DNA of 64,000 nucleotides, from contig CAAGMI010000060.1 of assembly GCA_900771005.1 (NCBI GenBank), positions 62,001-126,000 on the forward strand, in the 5' to 3' direction. The notes under the pieces are model-generated. The model was not told the DNA's origin, did no database searches, and saw nothing but the letters and a program-made list of their open reading frames with translations. The translations under genes and the position numbers were made by a program. This DNA comes from Rikenellaceae bacterium (GTDB lineage Bacteria > Bacteroidota > Bacteroidia > Bacteroidales > UBA932). Below, one piece after another: positions 52,015 to 61,319 of this stretch. The stretch's first letter is position 1. Each line of letters starts with the position of its first letter.

Positions 52015-52948
52015 TCTCCTCGCGCATCTGAGTGTCGGCCTGGATGTTTTTCATCCTGTAATAATCCATCACTCCGATATTGCCGCTGCGGAACGCTTCG
52101 GCCATTGCGAGAGGCACCTGAGCTTCGGCCTCGATAACCTTTGCCCTGGCTTCCTGCGCCTTGGCCTTCATTTCCTGCTCCTGAGCAACCGCCATAGCCC
52201 TGCGCTCCTCGGCACGGGCCTGAGCGATGTTCTTGTCCGCATCAGCCTGATCCATCTGAAGCACGGCACCGATGTTCTTGCCGACATCTATATCGGCGAT
52301 ATCGATTGACAGGATTTCGAAGGCCGTACCGGCATCAAGTCCCTTGCTGAGCACAAGCTTTGAAATGCTGTCAGGATTCTCGAGCACTTCCTTATGGCTC
52401 TCTGCGGAACCGATTGAAGAAACGATACCTTCACCCACACGGGCTATCACGGTTTCTTCTCCCGCACCTCCGACAAGCTGCTTGATGTTTGTACGTACGG
52501 TGACACGGGCTTTCGCTATAAGCTGGATACCATCCTTCGCCACTGCCGTGACAGGAGGAGTATTGATGACTTTAGGGTTCACCGACATCTGAACCGCCTC
52601 GAACACGTCACGACCTGCAAGGTCGATGGCCGTAGCCATCTTGAAATCCATCGAGATGTTGGCCTTGTTTGCCGAAATGAGAGCCATCACGACCTTGGTT
52701 ACGTTACCCTTTGCAAGATAGTGGGCCTCAAGTTCGTTTACCTTCAGCACCAGACCTGCCTTGGTACCCGTAATCATAGCCATTACGATGGTTTTCGGAT
52801 TGACACCCCTCCATCTCATAAGGATGAGCTGTATCAGGGAAACATGCACTCCCGAAAGCAATGCCTGGAACCACAGGGCTACAGGGAAGAACCAGAGAAT
52901 GATGATAAGTGCGACAACTATTATCGCAGCCAATAATACCAGATCCAT
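52004..52948 (-). CDS. floA: Flotillin-like protein FloA
   Basis: 314 residues. The N-terminus holds a membrane hairpin (LLAAIIVVALIIILWFFPVALWF). The SPFH domain follows (KTIVMAMITGTKAGLVLKVNELEAHYLAKGN and the stretch to IADIDVGKNIG), then an Ala/Glu-rich coiled coil and a short tail. FloA organises membrane microdomains and oligomerises. It is encoded one base after nfeD, its usual partner, on the same strand. The 3' end overlaps the end of malQ on the other strand by 11 bases. Confidence 0.95.
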   Translation of the reverse strand: MDLVLLAAIIVVALIIILWFFPVALWFQALLSGVHVSLIQLILMRWRGVNPKTIVMAMITGTKAGLVLKVNELEAHYLAKGNVTKVVMALISANKANISMDFKMATAIDLAGRDVFEAVQMSVNPKVINTPPVTAVAKDGIQLIAKARVTVRTNIKQLVGGAGEETVIARVGEGIVSSIGSAESHKEVLENPDSISKLVLSKGLDAGTAFEILSIDIADIDVGKNIGAVLQMDQADADKNIAQARAEERRAMAVAQEQEMKAKAQEARAKVIEAEAQVPLAMAEAFRSGNIGVMDYYRMKNIQADTQMREEITK

Positions 52949-52949
52949 A

Positions 52950-53411
52950 TCAAATTGTTTTAACTGTTACCTTATTGTCTTCCACAGCCACTACTTCAAT
53001 CTCGGAGGAAGCGGCTATCATCTTGTTGTCATGCGATTTGACCTCGCAGCTCACCTTGTCGAACTTTGCAGTCCCCATAGGGGCAAGCCTCGTCATCGCA
53101 ATGCCCTTGTCTCCGACCTTGACCTGTGAGACCTCATTGTTCACCTTGGAATTTATCTCAGTTCCGAGCTCGAATTTCTTCCAGGTCTTCTCCCTGAGAG
53201 CTATCGCAAGCATTACAAGGACCAGTACGACATTCACAGCCGTCACTATGAGTCCGGCTTTCGTACCTGCCTGATCGAAAGTATACCAGCAGGAAGCGGC
53301 AAGGGATATGACGCCGACAAATCCGGCTACACCCACGCCCGGTACCAGGAGCATTTCAGCAAGAATGAACAATATTCCCGCAAGAATAAGAGCGATAATG
53401 ATCCACCACAT
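52950..53411 (-). CDS. nfeD: NfeD-family membrane protein
   Basis: 153 residues from the ATG at 53411. Three membrane helices (MWWIIIALILAGILFILAEM, VGVAGFVGVISLAASC and GLIVTAVNVVLVLVMLAIAL) are followed by an OB-fold domain (VKVGDKGIAMTRLAPMGTAKF..). This is the short NfeD type without a protease domain that pairs with FloA in microdomain formation. The start at 53411 leaves the first helix as the N-terminus, and the in-frame start further upstream adds an unlikely tail. Confidence 0.9.
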   Translation of the reverse strand: MWWIIIALILAGILFILAEMLLVPGVGVAGFVGVISLAASCWYTFDQAGTKAGLIVTAVNVVLVLVMLAIALREKTWKKFELGTEINSKVNNEVSQVKVGDKGIAMTRLAPMGTAKFDKVSCEVKSHDNKMIAASSEIEVVAVEDNKVTVKTI

Positions 53412-53433
53412 AAAAATTGTTTTTGATGCTCTA

Positions 53434-53441
53434 CAAATATA
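53434..53441 (-). promoter_or_regulatory. -7 element of nfeD-floA
   Basis: On the minus strand TATATTTG, exact TAnnTTTG, 22 bases before the ATG at 53411. The -33 box is weak. The diverging secDF element lies 43 bases away. Confidence 0.6.
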
Positions 53442-53484
53442 CAAAAAGACTGACTTAATCCTTTCTTTCTTTTAAGAAAAATGC

Positions 53485-53492
53485 TAACTTTG
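53485..53492 (+). promoter_or_regulatory. -7 element of secDF
   Basis: TAACTTTG, exact TAnnTTTG, 38 bases before the ATG at 53531. The -33 box is weak. The leader is AT-rich with no clear ribosome-binding site. Confidence 0.6.
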
Positions 53493-53530
53493 CGAGCTAT
53501 TTATGCATTTTAAATTTTAAAACTATAATT

Positions 53531-56500
53531 ATGCAAAGTAAAGGTGCAATTAGATTTGTGGCAATCCTGCTTGCAATCGCCTGCCTCTGGCAGCTTTCCT
53601 TCACTCTCGTTACCAGCAGGGAGGAGAAGAAGGCCGAGCAGCACGCTGAGGCAGTGGCACAGGCAATCCAGCAGACAGCCGCATTCCAGAACGTTTCCGA
53701 ACAGGACCGTGCAGTCTATCTCGATTCCATAAGGAAGAATGAGACTACCAGGTACACGGACTCCATCTCATCAGAGAAAATCTATTTCGGATACACATTC
53801 AAAGACGTAAAGGCAAAGGAAATCAACCTCGGTCTTGACCTTAAGGGAGGTATGAACGTCATGCTTCAGGTCCAGCTCGAAGATCTCGTCAGAGTACTCG
53901 CAGGAGAGAACAAGACTCCTGAGTTCGAGCAGGCTCTCGCTCTCGCAAAGGAGCGCAGCGTGGGTTCTCAGTCAGACCTCATCTCCCTTTTCGCAGCAGC
54001 TTGGAAGGAAGTCGCTCCTAACCAGAGACTTTCACAGGTATTCGGAACATACGAAATGCGCGACCGCATCAAACCCGAGTCTTCAGACGATGACGTTGTC
54101 AAGGTTCTCAAGGAAGAGGCTGAGAGTGCTATCGCAAACTCATTCAACGTGCTCCGCAACCGTATCGACCGCTTCGGTGTCGCTTCCCCTTCTATCCAGA
54201 AGCTTGGGAACACCGGCCGTATCCTTGTCGAGCTCCCGGGTGTGAAAGAGCCTGAGCGTGTCCGCAAACTGCTCCAGGGAACAGCTTCCCTCGAGTTCTG
54301 GACCACATATCAGTATCAGGAGATTTTCCCTTACCTCGTAGAGGCCAACAACATCCTCGCACAGGCAGCTGCTGAAAAAGATGCAGACGTCGTTGAGGAA
54401 GAGGCTACAGAAGAGACAGCAGCTGAAGCAGCTGTCGAGTCACAGGAAACAGATATTATCGCAGAAGAGCTTTCAGCACAGGAAAGCGACGATACAAGTC
54501 TTGAGGCTTACCGCCAGGCTAATCCTCTCTTCGCCGTCCTTTCTCCTTCACAGAACAACAGCAGCGCTTGCCTCGGATATGCAAAGGCAGCTGACATCGA
54601 CGCTGTGAACGCCCTCCTCGCAACACCTGAGGTTGCTGAACTTTTCCCGGCAGACTTCATCCCTATGTGGTCTGTCAAGCCGGCTGACTATCTTACAGCT
54701 GAAAATCTCTACGAGCTCGTAGCCATCAAGGCTTCAGCACGTGACGGGAAGGCACCTCTCGATGGAAGCGTTGTAACTGACGCTCGCGTTTCATACAACA
54801 ACCAGCGTAACGGCAACCCTTCAGTATCGATGACAATGAACGCTGACGGTGCAAACATCTGGGCCCGTCTTACAAAGGACAATATCGGAAGACAGATCGC
54901 TATCGTACTCGATGGAACGGTATATTCTTATCCTGTAGTGAACGGTGAGATCACAGGAGGTTCTTCAGAAATCAGCGGAAACTTCAACGTCGAAGAAGCC
55001 ACTGACCTTGTCAACGTCCTCAAGTCCGGTAAACTTCCTGCACCTGCAACAATCGTTCAGGAACAGGTTGTAGGACCTTCACTCGGTGCAAAGTCAATCC
55101 ACGACGGACTTATCTCCTTCCTGATTGCATTCATCCTCGTGCTCATTTACATGGTATTCTTCTATCAGGGCGCAGGTCTTGCAGCCGACATCGCACTTAT
55201 CACCAATGTAGTGCTTCTGTTCGGTACACTTGCATCATTCGGAGCAGTCCTCACTCTCCCTGGTATCGCAGGTCTCGTATTGACCCTCGGTATGGCCGTG
55301 GATGCGAACGTGATCATATATGAGCGTATCAAGGAAGAGCTCAAGGCAGGCAAGGGTCTCGGGAAGGCCATCCACGATGGATACCAGAACGCTTACTCAG
55401 CCATCATCGACGGTCAGGTGACAACATTGCTCACCGGTTTCGTTCTCTTCTTCTTCGGCTCAGGCCCTGTCAAGGGATTTGCTACAACCCTCGTTATAGG
55501 TATCATCACTTCTGTCCTCACTTCAATTTTCATCACAAGACTTATCTTCGATGACAGAGCAAGCAAGGGCAAGAACATCACCTTCGAGAACAACTTTACA
55601 AAGAACTTCCTCAAGGGGACAAAGATCAACTTCCTCGGCGGACGCAAATATTCTTACATCATTTCCGGAGCGCTGATCCTCATCGCCATCGGCTCGATCG
55701 CATTCAAGGGATTCTCTTATGGCGTTGACTTCACCGGAGGTCGTACATACGTTGTAAGATTCGACCAGCCTGTAACGGCTGAGGAAGTGCGTGCAGCGGC
55801 TGAGAAGACATTCAATGCAGCCGACGCAGAGTCTTCCATCGAGGTTAAGCAGTTCGGTGGAGACGCTCAGATGAAGGTCACCACCTCTTACAAATACAAG
55901 GACGAATCCTCAACGGTAGATTCCGAGATTGAAGAAATGCTCTTCGAGTCCCTCAAGGGATTCTTCGCAGAGGACATTACTCTCTCTGAGTTCACATCGA
56001 CTCTGGACAACCCTAACGGTATCATTTCTTCCGACAAGGTTGGCGCTTCCATTGCAAGCGACATAAAGAGGTCTGCCGTGATTTCAGTGATTCTCGCACT
56101 CATCGTCATCTTCGTTTACATCGCCCTGCGTTTCAAGAAGTGGACCTGGGGTCTCGGTGGTGTGGTTTCACTTGCACATACAGCAATCATCGTCATCGGT
56201 TTCTTCTCACTGTTCAGCGGAATCCTTCCGTTCAACCTTGATGTGGACCAGACCTTCATTGCAGCTATCCTGACAATCATCGGTTATGCCATCAACGATA
56301 ACGTGGTTATCTTCGACCGTATCCGTGAAAATCTCGGTCTGCATCCTAACGATGACTTCAAGGAAACCGTCAACAAGTCCCTCAACCAGACTTTGACACG
56401 TACAGTCAACACCTCGGTATCAACTCTCCTCCCTATGCTTGCAATCGCAGTGGCAGGTGGCGAGTCCATCAGAGGTCTTGCAGTCGCTCTCATCCTCGGT

Positions 56501-56593
56501 ATCTGCATCGGAACATACGCTTCTATCATGATCGGTACTCCGGTTATGTTCGATTCTACCCGCAAGGCAGCTGCCAAGAAGGCGAACAAATAA
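53531..56593 (+). CDS. secDF: Protein translocase SecD/SecF fusion
   Basis: 1020 residues. The SecD half has an N-terminal helix, GLDLKGGMNVML, a large periplasmic domain (P1) and the membrane part ending with VDANVIIYERIKEE. The SecF half starts near 690 (GVDFTGGRTYVV) and ends with INDNVVIFDRIREN. Twelve membrane segments are expected. Bacteroidetes as a rule fuse SecD and SecF, so this is normal. A low-complexity Glu/Ala-rich insertion (about 280-325, VEEEATEETAAEAAVE) interrupts P1. It uses the proton gradient to pull exported proteins out of SecYEG. Confidence 0.97.
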   Translation: MQSKGAIRFVAILLAIACLWQLSFTLVTSREEKKAEQHAEAVAQAIQQTAAFQNVSEQDRAVYLDSIRKNETTRYTDSISSEKIYFGYTFKDVKAKEINLGLDLKGGMNVMLQVQLEDLVRVLAGENKTPEFEQALALAKERSVGSQSDLISLFAAAWKEVAPNQRLSQVFGTYEMRDRIKPESSDDDVVKVLKEEAESAIANSFNVLRNRIDRFGVASPSIQKLGNTGRILVELPGVKEPERVRKLLQGTASLEFWTTYQYQEIFPYLVEANNILAQAAAEKDADVVEEEATEETAAEAAVESQETDIIAEELSAQESDDTSLEAYRQANPLFAVLSPSQNNSSACLGYAKAADIDAVNALLATPEVAELFPADFIPMWSVKPADYLTAENLYELVAIKASARDGKAPLDGSVVTDARVSYNNQRNGNPSVSMTMNADGANIWARLTKDNIGRQIAIVLDGTVYSYPVVNGEITGGSSEISGNFNVEEATDLVNVLKSGKLPAPATIVQEQVVGPSLGAKSIHDGLISFLIAFILVLIYMVFFYQGAGLAADIALITNVVLLFGTLASFGAVLTLPGIAGLVLTLGMAVDANVIIYERIKEELKAGKGLGKAIHDGYQNAYSAIIDGQVTTLLTGFVLFFFGSGPVKGFATTLVIGIITSVLTSIFITRLIFDDRASKGKNITFENNFTKNFLKGTKINFLGGRKYSYIISGALILIAIGSIAFKGFSYGVDFTGGRTYVVRFDQPVTAEEVRAAAEKTFNAADAESSIEVKQFGGDAQMKVTTSYKYKDESSTVDSEIEEMLFESLKGFFAEDITLSEFTSTLDNPNGIISSDKVGASIASDIKRSAVISVILALIVIFVYIALRFKKWTWGLGGVVSLAHTAIIVIGFFSLFSGILPFNLDVDQTFIAAILTIIGYAINDNVVIFDRIRENLGLHPNDDFKETVNKSLNQTLTRTVNTSVSTLLPMLAIAVAGGESIRGLAVALILGICIGTYASIMIGTPVMFDSTRKAAAKKANK

Positions 56594-56619
56594 GATTGTT
56601 GATAACTTCTGATAAAATG

Positions 56620-56645
56620 GGCCGCGAAACTCGCGGCCTTTTTTT
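56620..56645 (+). terminator. Terminator of secDF, overlapping the dnaE promoter
   Basis: GGCCGCGA and TCGCGGCC, perfect 8-bp arms around AAC, followed by seven T. The last T is the first base of the dnaE -7 element. Confidence 0.93.
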
Positions 56646-56652
56646 ATCTTTG
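56645..56652 (+). promoter_or_regulatory. -7 element of dnaE
   Basis: TATCTTTG, exact TAnnTTTG, ends seven bases before the ATG at 56660 and predicts a leaderless mRNA. The -33 region is taken up by the secDF terminator stem. Confidence 0.6.
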
Positions 56653-56659
56653 TTATGAT

Positions 56660-59600
56660 ATGTCGTTCGTTCATCTTCACGTTCATACCCAATATTCAAT
56701 CCTCGACGGTCTAAGCAACATCGAGGACCTTTTTTCACGCGCCGAAGAGCTTGGAATGCCAGGTGTAGCCATCACGGACCACGGCAATATGTACGGCGTT
56801 AAAGAGTTCTGCGACGTCGCCAAGAAGCATCCCAACGTCAAGCCTATAGTCGGTTGCGAGGTATATGTGACCAGACACTACGACCACAGGCTCAAGGACA
56901 AGCAGCACGAGAAATATTATCACCTCATCCTTCTTGCGAAGAACTTTCACGGCTATCAGAACCTCGTGAAGATAGTGTCCACGGGCTTCATCGAAGGCTT
57001 CTATTACAAGCCGAGGGTCAGCCACGAGGTGATTGAGAAATATCATGAGGATCTCATCTGCTGCTCCGCCTGCATGGCCGGCGAACTTCCACGCGCGATA
57101 CTTGCTGAAGACATAAAGGCAGTGGAGGAGACCATCTCCTGGCACAAGAGAGTGTTCGGCGACGACTACTATATGGAAGTCCAACTCCACAAGACGGAGA
57201 TTCCGGGACTTTCACTTTCCCTGTACGAACAGCAGAAAGAATATGACAGTGAGATATTCCGCCTTGCCGAGAAATACAAAGTCAAGGTGGTCGCAACCAA
57301 TGACGTTCATTTCGTCCGAAAGACGGACGGCCCGGTGCACGACAGACTGATCTGCCTCAATACCAATGCATTCGTGGACGAGGCCGACAGACTCCACTAT
57401 ACCCAGCAGGAATATCTGAAGAGCGAGGACGAAATGATGCATCTGTTCCCGGGCCATCTGGAAGCCCTGGCGAACACGATGGAAATATATGAGAAGGTCG
57501 AACGCTTCGAACTCGAGAGAGGTCACGTCCTTCCGAAGTTCCAGATAGACGCCGACTTCCTCGCCGAAATAGGAACCCATCTTGAGAAATACAAGTCCAT
57601 CATTGACGAAGGGAAAAATGACAAAGAGGGGAATTATCGTGGAGACGAGTTCTGCAATTCGGTCGCATTCCTCTGCCATCTGGCATATAAAGGAGCCGCA
57701 GAGCGGTACGGTGAGTTGGACGACGTTGCATCCGAAAGACTGGATTTCGAGCTCAAGACCATCTGCAGGATGGGATTCCCGGACTATTTCCTGATAGTCC
57801 AGGACTTCATAAACTGGGCTAAGAACAATGGTATTTCAGTAGGTCCGGGACGTGGTTCCGCAGCAGGAAGCATGGTTGCATACTGCCTGAAGATAACCAA
57901 TCTCGATCCTCTCAAGTATGATCTCCTGTTCGAGCGTTTCCTCAATCCGGAACGTATCTCGATGCCGGATATCGATGTCGATTTCGACGATGAGGGACGA
58001 TACAGGGTCATACAGTATGTCCAGGACCGCTATGGAGTGGACCACATATCACACGTAGTCACATTCGGCACCATGGCAGCCAAGCTTGCCGTCAAGGATG
58101 TGGCACGAATAAGCAGGCTTCCCATCGCCGAATCCAACAGGCTGACAAAGATGATTCCGGACCGTCCGTTCGAAGCCAAGGACGAGAACGGGGAGAAGAA
58201 AACCTTCAAGCCTAATCTCAAGAACTGCGTCAAGTACGTGCCCGAACTCAAGGACGAATACGAAAACGGAGACCCGCTTGTCAGGGAAGTGCTGTCCTAT
58301 GCCCTCAAACTCGAAGGATGTATCAGGCAGACAGGTATTCACGCATGCGCCATGATCATAGGCCGCGGGAACCTGACGGATTACATCCCTATTTCGATAG
58401 GTACGGATAAGGCTTCCGGGCAGGACGTATGGGTATCGCAGTATGAAGGGTCACAGATTGAGGCGGTAGGTATGCTCAAAATGGACTTCCTCGGCCTGAG
58501 AACCCTTTCCATCATAAAGGAATGTCTCTCTCTTGTCAAGAAAAAGTATGGCAAGGATATAGACATTGAAACCATTCCTATCGATGATCCGCTGGTCTAT
58601 GACCTGTACGGACGCGGTGATACCAAGAGCGTGTTCCAGTTTGAATCCGGCGGCATGAAGGAATGGCTCATGAAGCTACATCCCCAGAGATTCGAGGACC
58701 TTATCGCGATGAACGCCCTGTACAGACCTGGGCCTATGGACTATATTCCTCAGTTCGTAAAGAGAAAAAGAGGGGAGGAGTCCATCGCTTACGATCTTCC
58801 CGATATGGAGAGCATCCTGCAGGATACATACGGCGTCACCGTATATCAGGAGCAGGTTATGCTTCTCTCCCGCAAACTTGCCGGATTCTCCAGAGCCGAT
58901 GCCGACCATCTGCGCAAGGCGATGGGAAAGAAGAAGATCGCCGAGATGGAAAAGCTCAACAAGCAGTTCATCGAAGGAGGTACGGCCAACGGTCATCCAA
59001 AGGAGACCCTCGAAAAGATCTGGCAGGACTGGAGAGCGTTCGCAGAATACGCCTTCAACAAATCCCACGCGACCTGCTATGCCTGGGTAAGCTACCAGAC
59101 GGCCTGGTTGAAAGCGCACTATCCTTCCGAGTTCCAGGCGGCCAATCTTTCCAACAACCTCGCAAATATGGAGGAACTTAAAGAGATTATGGCCGACTGC
59201 AGGAAGAGCGGTATCAGCGTACTCAACCCTGACGTCAACGAAAGTGACGCACACTTCACTGTCAACAGGAAAGGGGACATCCGTTTCGGCCTCGGAGGGA
59301 TGAAGGGATTCGGAGACAACATCGTGGAGGCCATCATAGCTGAAAGGACCGCCAACGGCAACTTTGCCGATGTATTTGATTTTGTGGAGAGAATGGCGGG
59401 AGCTGTCAACAGAAAGGCCTTCGAGACCCTCATATTTGCCGGCGCCCTGGATTCCTTCGGCTACAAGAGAAGCCAGTATCTGCTCCCCGGAGCCAGCGGA
59501 GAACTGTTCATAGACGAAATCATCCATTATGCTGAACTCTTCAGGAATGACAAGGAAGACAGTTCTTCATCACTCTTCGGAGATGTCGAGGAAATGCGGC

Positions 59601-60334
59601 CGACACGCCCTCAGATACCGTCACTGGTAGGGGACGAGGATTTCCTGGAAATTCTAAAAAGGGAGAAGGAACTTGTGGGAATGTACCTTTCCTCACATCC
59701 TCTGGACAAATACTCTTTCGAGATTGAGAACTTCACTACCTGCAAGCTCTCAGGCCTTCAGGATCTCATAGATGAATGTGAGGCGAAAAAGACCACGAGG
59801 AAAATCGCCGTTGCCGGCATAGTTACCGACGTCAAGACGCTGACCACCAAAACAGGTTCACAGGGAGCCAAGATCCTGATGGAGGACTACAGCGGCAGTT
59901 ACGAGAAGGTTCTCTTCGGAAAAGAATATCAGGATTACAGGGAAAAGCTCAATATGCACGACCAGGTTTTCCTCTGCGGCGAGATTGCACCGAGATATAT
60001 GGGCAAGAGGGACGACAACACCGCTCCGAAGCAGATTCCTTATGAATTCAAGATAAAGGAAGTATCACTGCTGGGCAATGTCGCCGAAATCTATATGACC
60101 GGCATTACCCTCAACCTGGACACTGAAATCATAGACGAAGAATTCAGAAAGAAGTTTGTCAAACTCATCAAGGGCAACAAGGGCAAGACTCCTTTGAATC
60201 TGACCATCTCCGACAAGAAGACAGGTTACAGGATTGATTTCTATTCGAAGAAATATCTTGTCAGCGTGACCACGGAATTCATAGGCTGCATCGAGCAGCT
60301 GGGCATTCCTTACACTGTTTCCAAGAAAATATAG
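56660..60334 (+). CDS. dnaE: DNA polymerase III alpha subunit
   Basis: 1224 residues. The N-terminal PHP domain (FVHLHVHTQYSILDG, ITDHGNMYGVKEF) is followed by the C-family polymerase core with the catalytic aspartates in MPDIDVDFDDEGRYR and, between them, GPGRGSAAGSMVAY. The finger and HhH regions follow (RPGPMDYIPQFVKRK, FAEYAFNKSHATCYA), then an OB fold (IAVAGIVTDVKTLTTKTG). It is the replicative polymerase of Bacteroidales. The start at 56660 is chosen over the ATG at 56655 because it is in frame and gives MSFVHLHVH. It ends directly against the convergent ThiL-like gene, with no base between. Confidence 0.98.
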   Translation: MSFVHLHVHTQYSILDGLSNIEDLFSRAEELGMPGVAITDHGNMYGVKEFCDVAKKHPNVKPIVGCEVYVTRHYDHRLKDKQHEKYYHLILLAKNFHGYQNLVKIVSTGFIEGFYYKPRVSHEVIEKYHEDLICCSACMAGELPRAILAEDIKAVEETISWHKRVFGDDYYMEVQLHKTEIPGLSLSLYEQQKEYDSEIFRLAEKYKVKVVATNDVHFVRKTDGPVHDRLICLNTNAFVDEADRLHYTQQEYLKSEDEMMHLFPGHLEALANTMEIYEKVERFELERGHVLPKFQIDADFLAEIGTHLEKYKSIIDEGKNDKEGNYRGDEFCNSVAFLCHLAYKGAAERYGELDDVASERLDFELKTICRMGFPDYFLIVQDFINWAKNNGISVGPGRGSAAGSMVAYCLKITNLDPLKYDLLFERFLNPERISMPDIDVDFDDEGRYRVIQYVQDRYGVDHISHVVTFGTMAAKLAVKDVARISRLPIAESNRLTKMIPDRPFEAKDENGEKKTFKPNLKNCVKYVPELKDEYENGDPLVREVLSYALKLEGCIRQTGIHACAMIIGRGNLTDYIPISIGTDKASGQDVWVSQYEGSQIEAVGMLKMDFLGLRTLSIIKECLSLVKKKYGKDIDIETIPIDDPLVYDLYGRGDTKSVFQFESGGMKEWLMKLHPQRFEDLIAMNALYRPGPMDYIPQFVKRKRGEESIAYDLPDMESILQDTYGVTVYQEQVMLLSRKLAGFSRADADHLRKAMGKKKIAEMEKLNKQFIEGGTANGHPKETLEKIWQDWRAFAEYAFNKSHATCYAWVSYQTAWLKAHYPSEFQAANLSNNLANMEELKEIMADCRKSGISVLNPDVNESDAHFTVNRKGDIRFGLGGMKGFGDNIVEAIIAERTANGNFADVFDFVERMAGAVNRKAFETLIFAGALDSFGYKRSQYLLPGASGELFIDEIIHYAELFRNDKEDSSSSLFGDVEEMRPTRPQIPSLVGDEDFLEILKREKELVGMYLSSHPLDKYSFEIENFTTCKLSGLQDLIDECEAKKTTRKIAVAGIVTDVKTLTTKTGSQGAKILMEDYSGSYEKVLFGKEYQDYREKLNMHDQVFLCGEIAPRYMGKRDDNTAPKQIPYEFKIKEVSLLGNVAEIYMTGITLNLDTEIIDEEFRKKFVKLIKGNKGKTPLNLTISDKKTGYRIDFYSKKYLVSVTTEFIGCIEQLGIPYTVSKKI

Positions 60335-61306
60335 CTACTCCTCATTCCAGCCCTGCGCTGTGATGGACAGTTCCACACCATCCGGCGTTACCAGCACCGT
60401 GCCCACCTCCGGCTGGGCAAGATGCCCGATTATGTCGAAGGTCTGGAAGTCTTTGCGGAATTTTTCAAATTCGAGTATAGGGATCACGAAAAGCAGTCTG
60501 TAATCGTCTCCTCCGTTCATCGCGGCGGATACAGGGTCTATGTCCAGTTCCTTTCCAAGAGAGAAGGAATTCCCTTCGAAAGGGATTTTATCCGCATATA
60601 TCTTGGCTCCCAGGCCGCTGTCACGTGAAAGTCGCTTTATGGCATCAGAAAGGCCCCTTGTGACGAAGTATCCGTATGAAGGGCATATTCCATCATCATT
60701 GAGCTGCTTGAGCGTCAGAGGGCTTAATTCAGGCTTAAGATAGGATCCGACCATCATCTTATATGCTTCCAGCCCGCTGGGTTTGCGTTCCAGTACCTGA
60801 AGCCCGAGATATGCCGCACCGAGGCTTCCTGAAACACATATAAGGTCCTTGCTTCCGGCTTCAGGACGCTTGACATCCTTTGAAGTGACTCCCGTAGCGC
60901 TCACGCTTATGCTCAATCCCGTCTGGGAAGGCTGCAGATCAAGGCTGACGGATTTGTACCCGTGTTCCCTGGCAGCGAAGACCACTCCGGACCAGAGTTC
61001 CTTTACCTGGTCAAATCCTGATTTGGCAGATATGCCGAGCACTACCGACAATGTACGGGGCCGGGACATCACGGCATAAAGTTCTCCGGTGACACTTATC
61101 ACGCTCTTGTATCCCAGATGCTTGTATGGGAAATATACAAGATTGAAATCTATCCCCTCCAGCAGAAGCCTGGACGCGGTCGTCACATACTCTCCCTTGC
61201 CTGTTTCAAACCAGCATGGCTCTTCGAAAGCCGTGTAACCTGTACCTTCAAAAAGCTGTCTTATGGCCTCCACGCGGCCCAGCTGTGAGAACTTGTTGTC
61301 TGCCAT
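60335..61306 (-). CDS. ThiL-like (AIR synthase-related) protein lacking active-site motifs
   Basis: 323 residues, colinear with thiamine-monophosphate kinase of Bacteroidales (LLLEGIDFNLVYFPYKHLGYKSV, DLICVSGSLGAAYLGLQVLE, MNGGDDYRLLF). The metal- and ATP-binding motifs are changed: the GDDAA motif near residue 25 is replaced by TGYTAFEE, the T-T-D before LLLEG is T-A-S, the SDxxAMG segment is SVTGELYAV, GGDTT is SLDLQPS, and the ISDGL motif is VTRGLSD. It therefore probably cannot phosphorylate thiamine monophosphate. It may be a regulatory or structural paralogue. It starts 14 bases downstream of the glyQS stop and could be co-transcribed with it. Confidence 0.75.
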   Translation of the reverse strand: MADNKFSQLGRVEAIRQLFEGTGYTAFEEPCWFETGKGEYVTTASRLLLEGIDFNLVYFPYKHLGYKSVISVTGELYAVMSRPRTLSVVLGISAKSGFDQVKELWSGVVFAAREHGYKSVSLDLQPSQTGLSISVSATGVTSKDVKRPEAGSKDLICVSGSLGAAYLGLQVLERKPSGLEAYKMMVGSYLKPELSPLTLKQLNDDGICPSYGYFVTRGLSDAIKRLSRDSGLGAKIYADKIPFEGNSFSLGKELDIDPVSAAMNGGDDYRLLFVIPILEFEKFRKDFQTFDIIGHLAQPEVGTVLVTPDGVELSITAQGWNEE

Positions 61307-61319
61307 CCAACCCGCCTTT

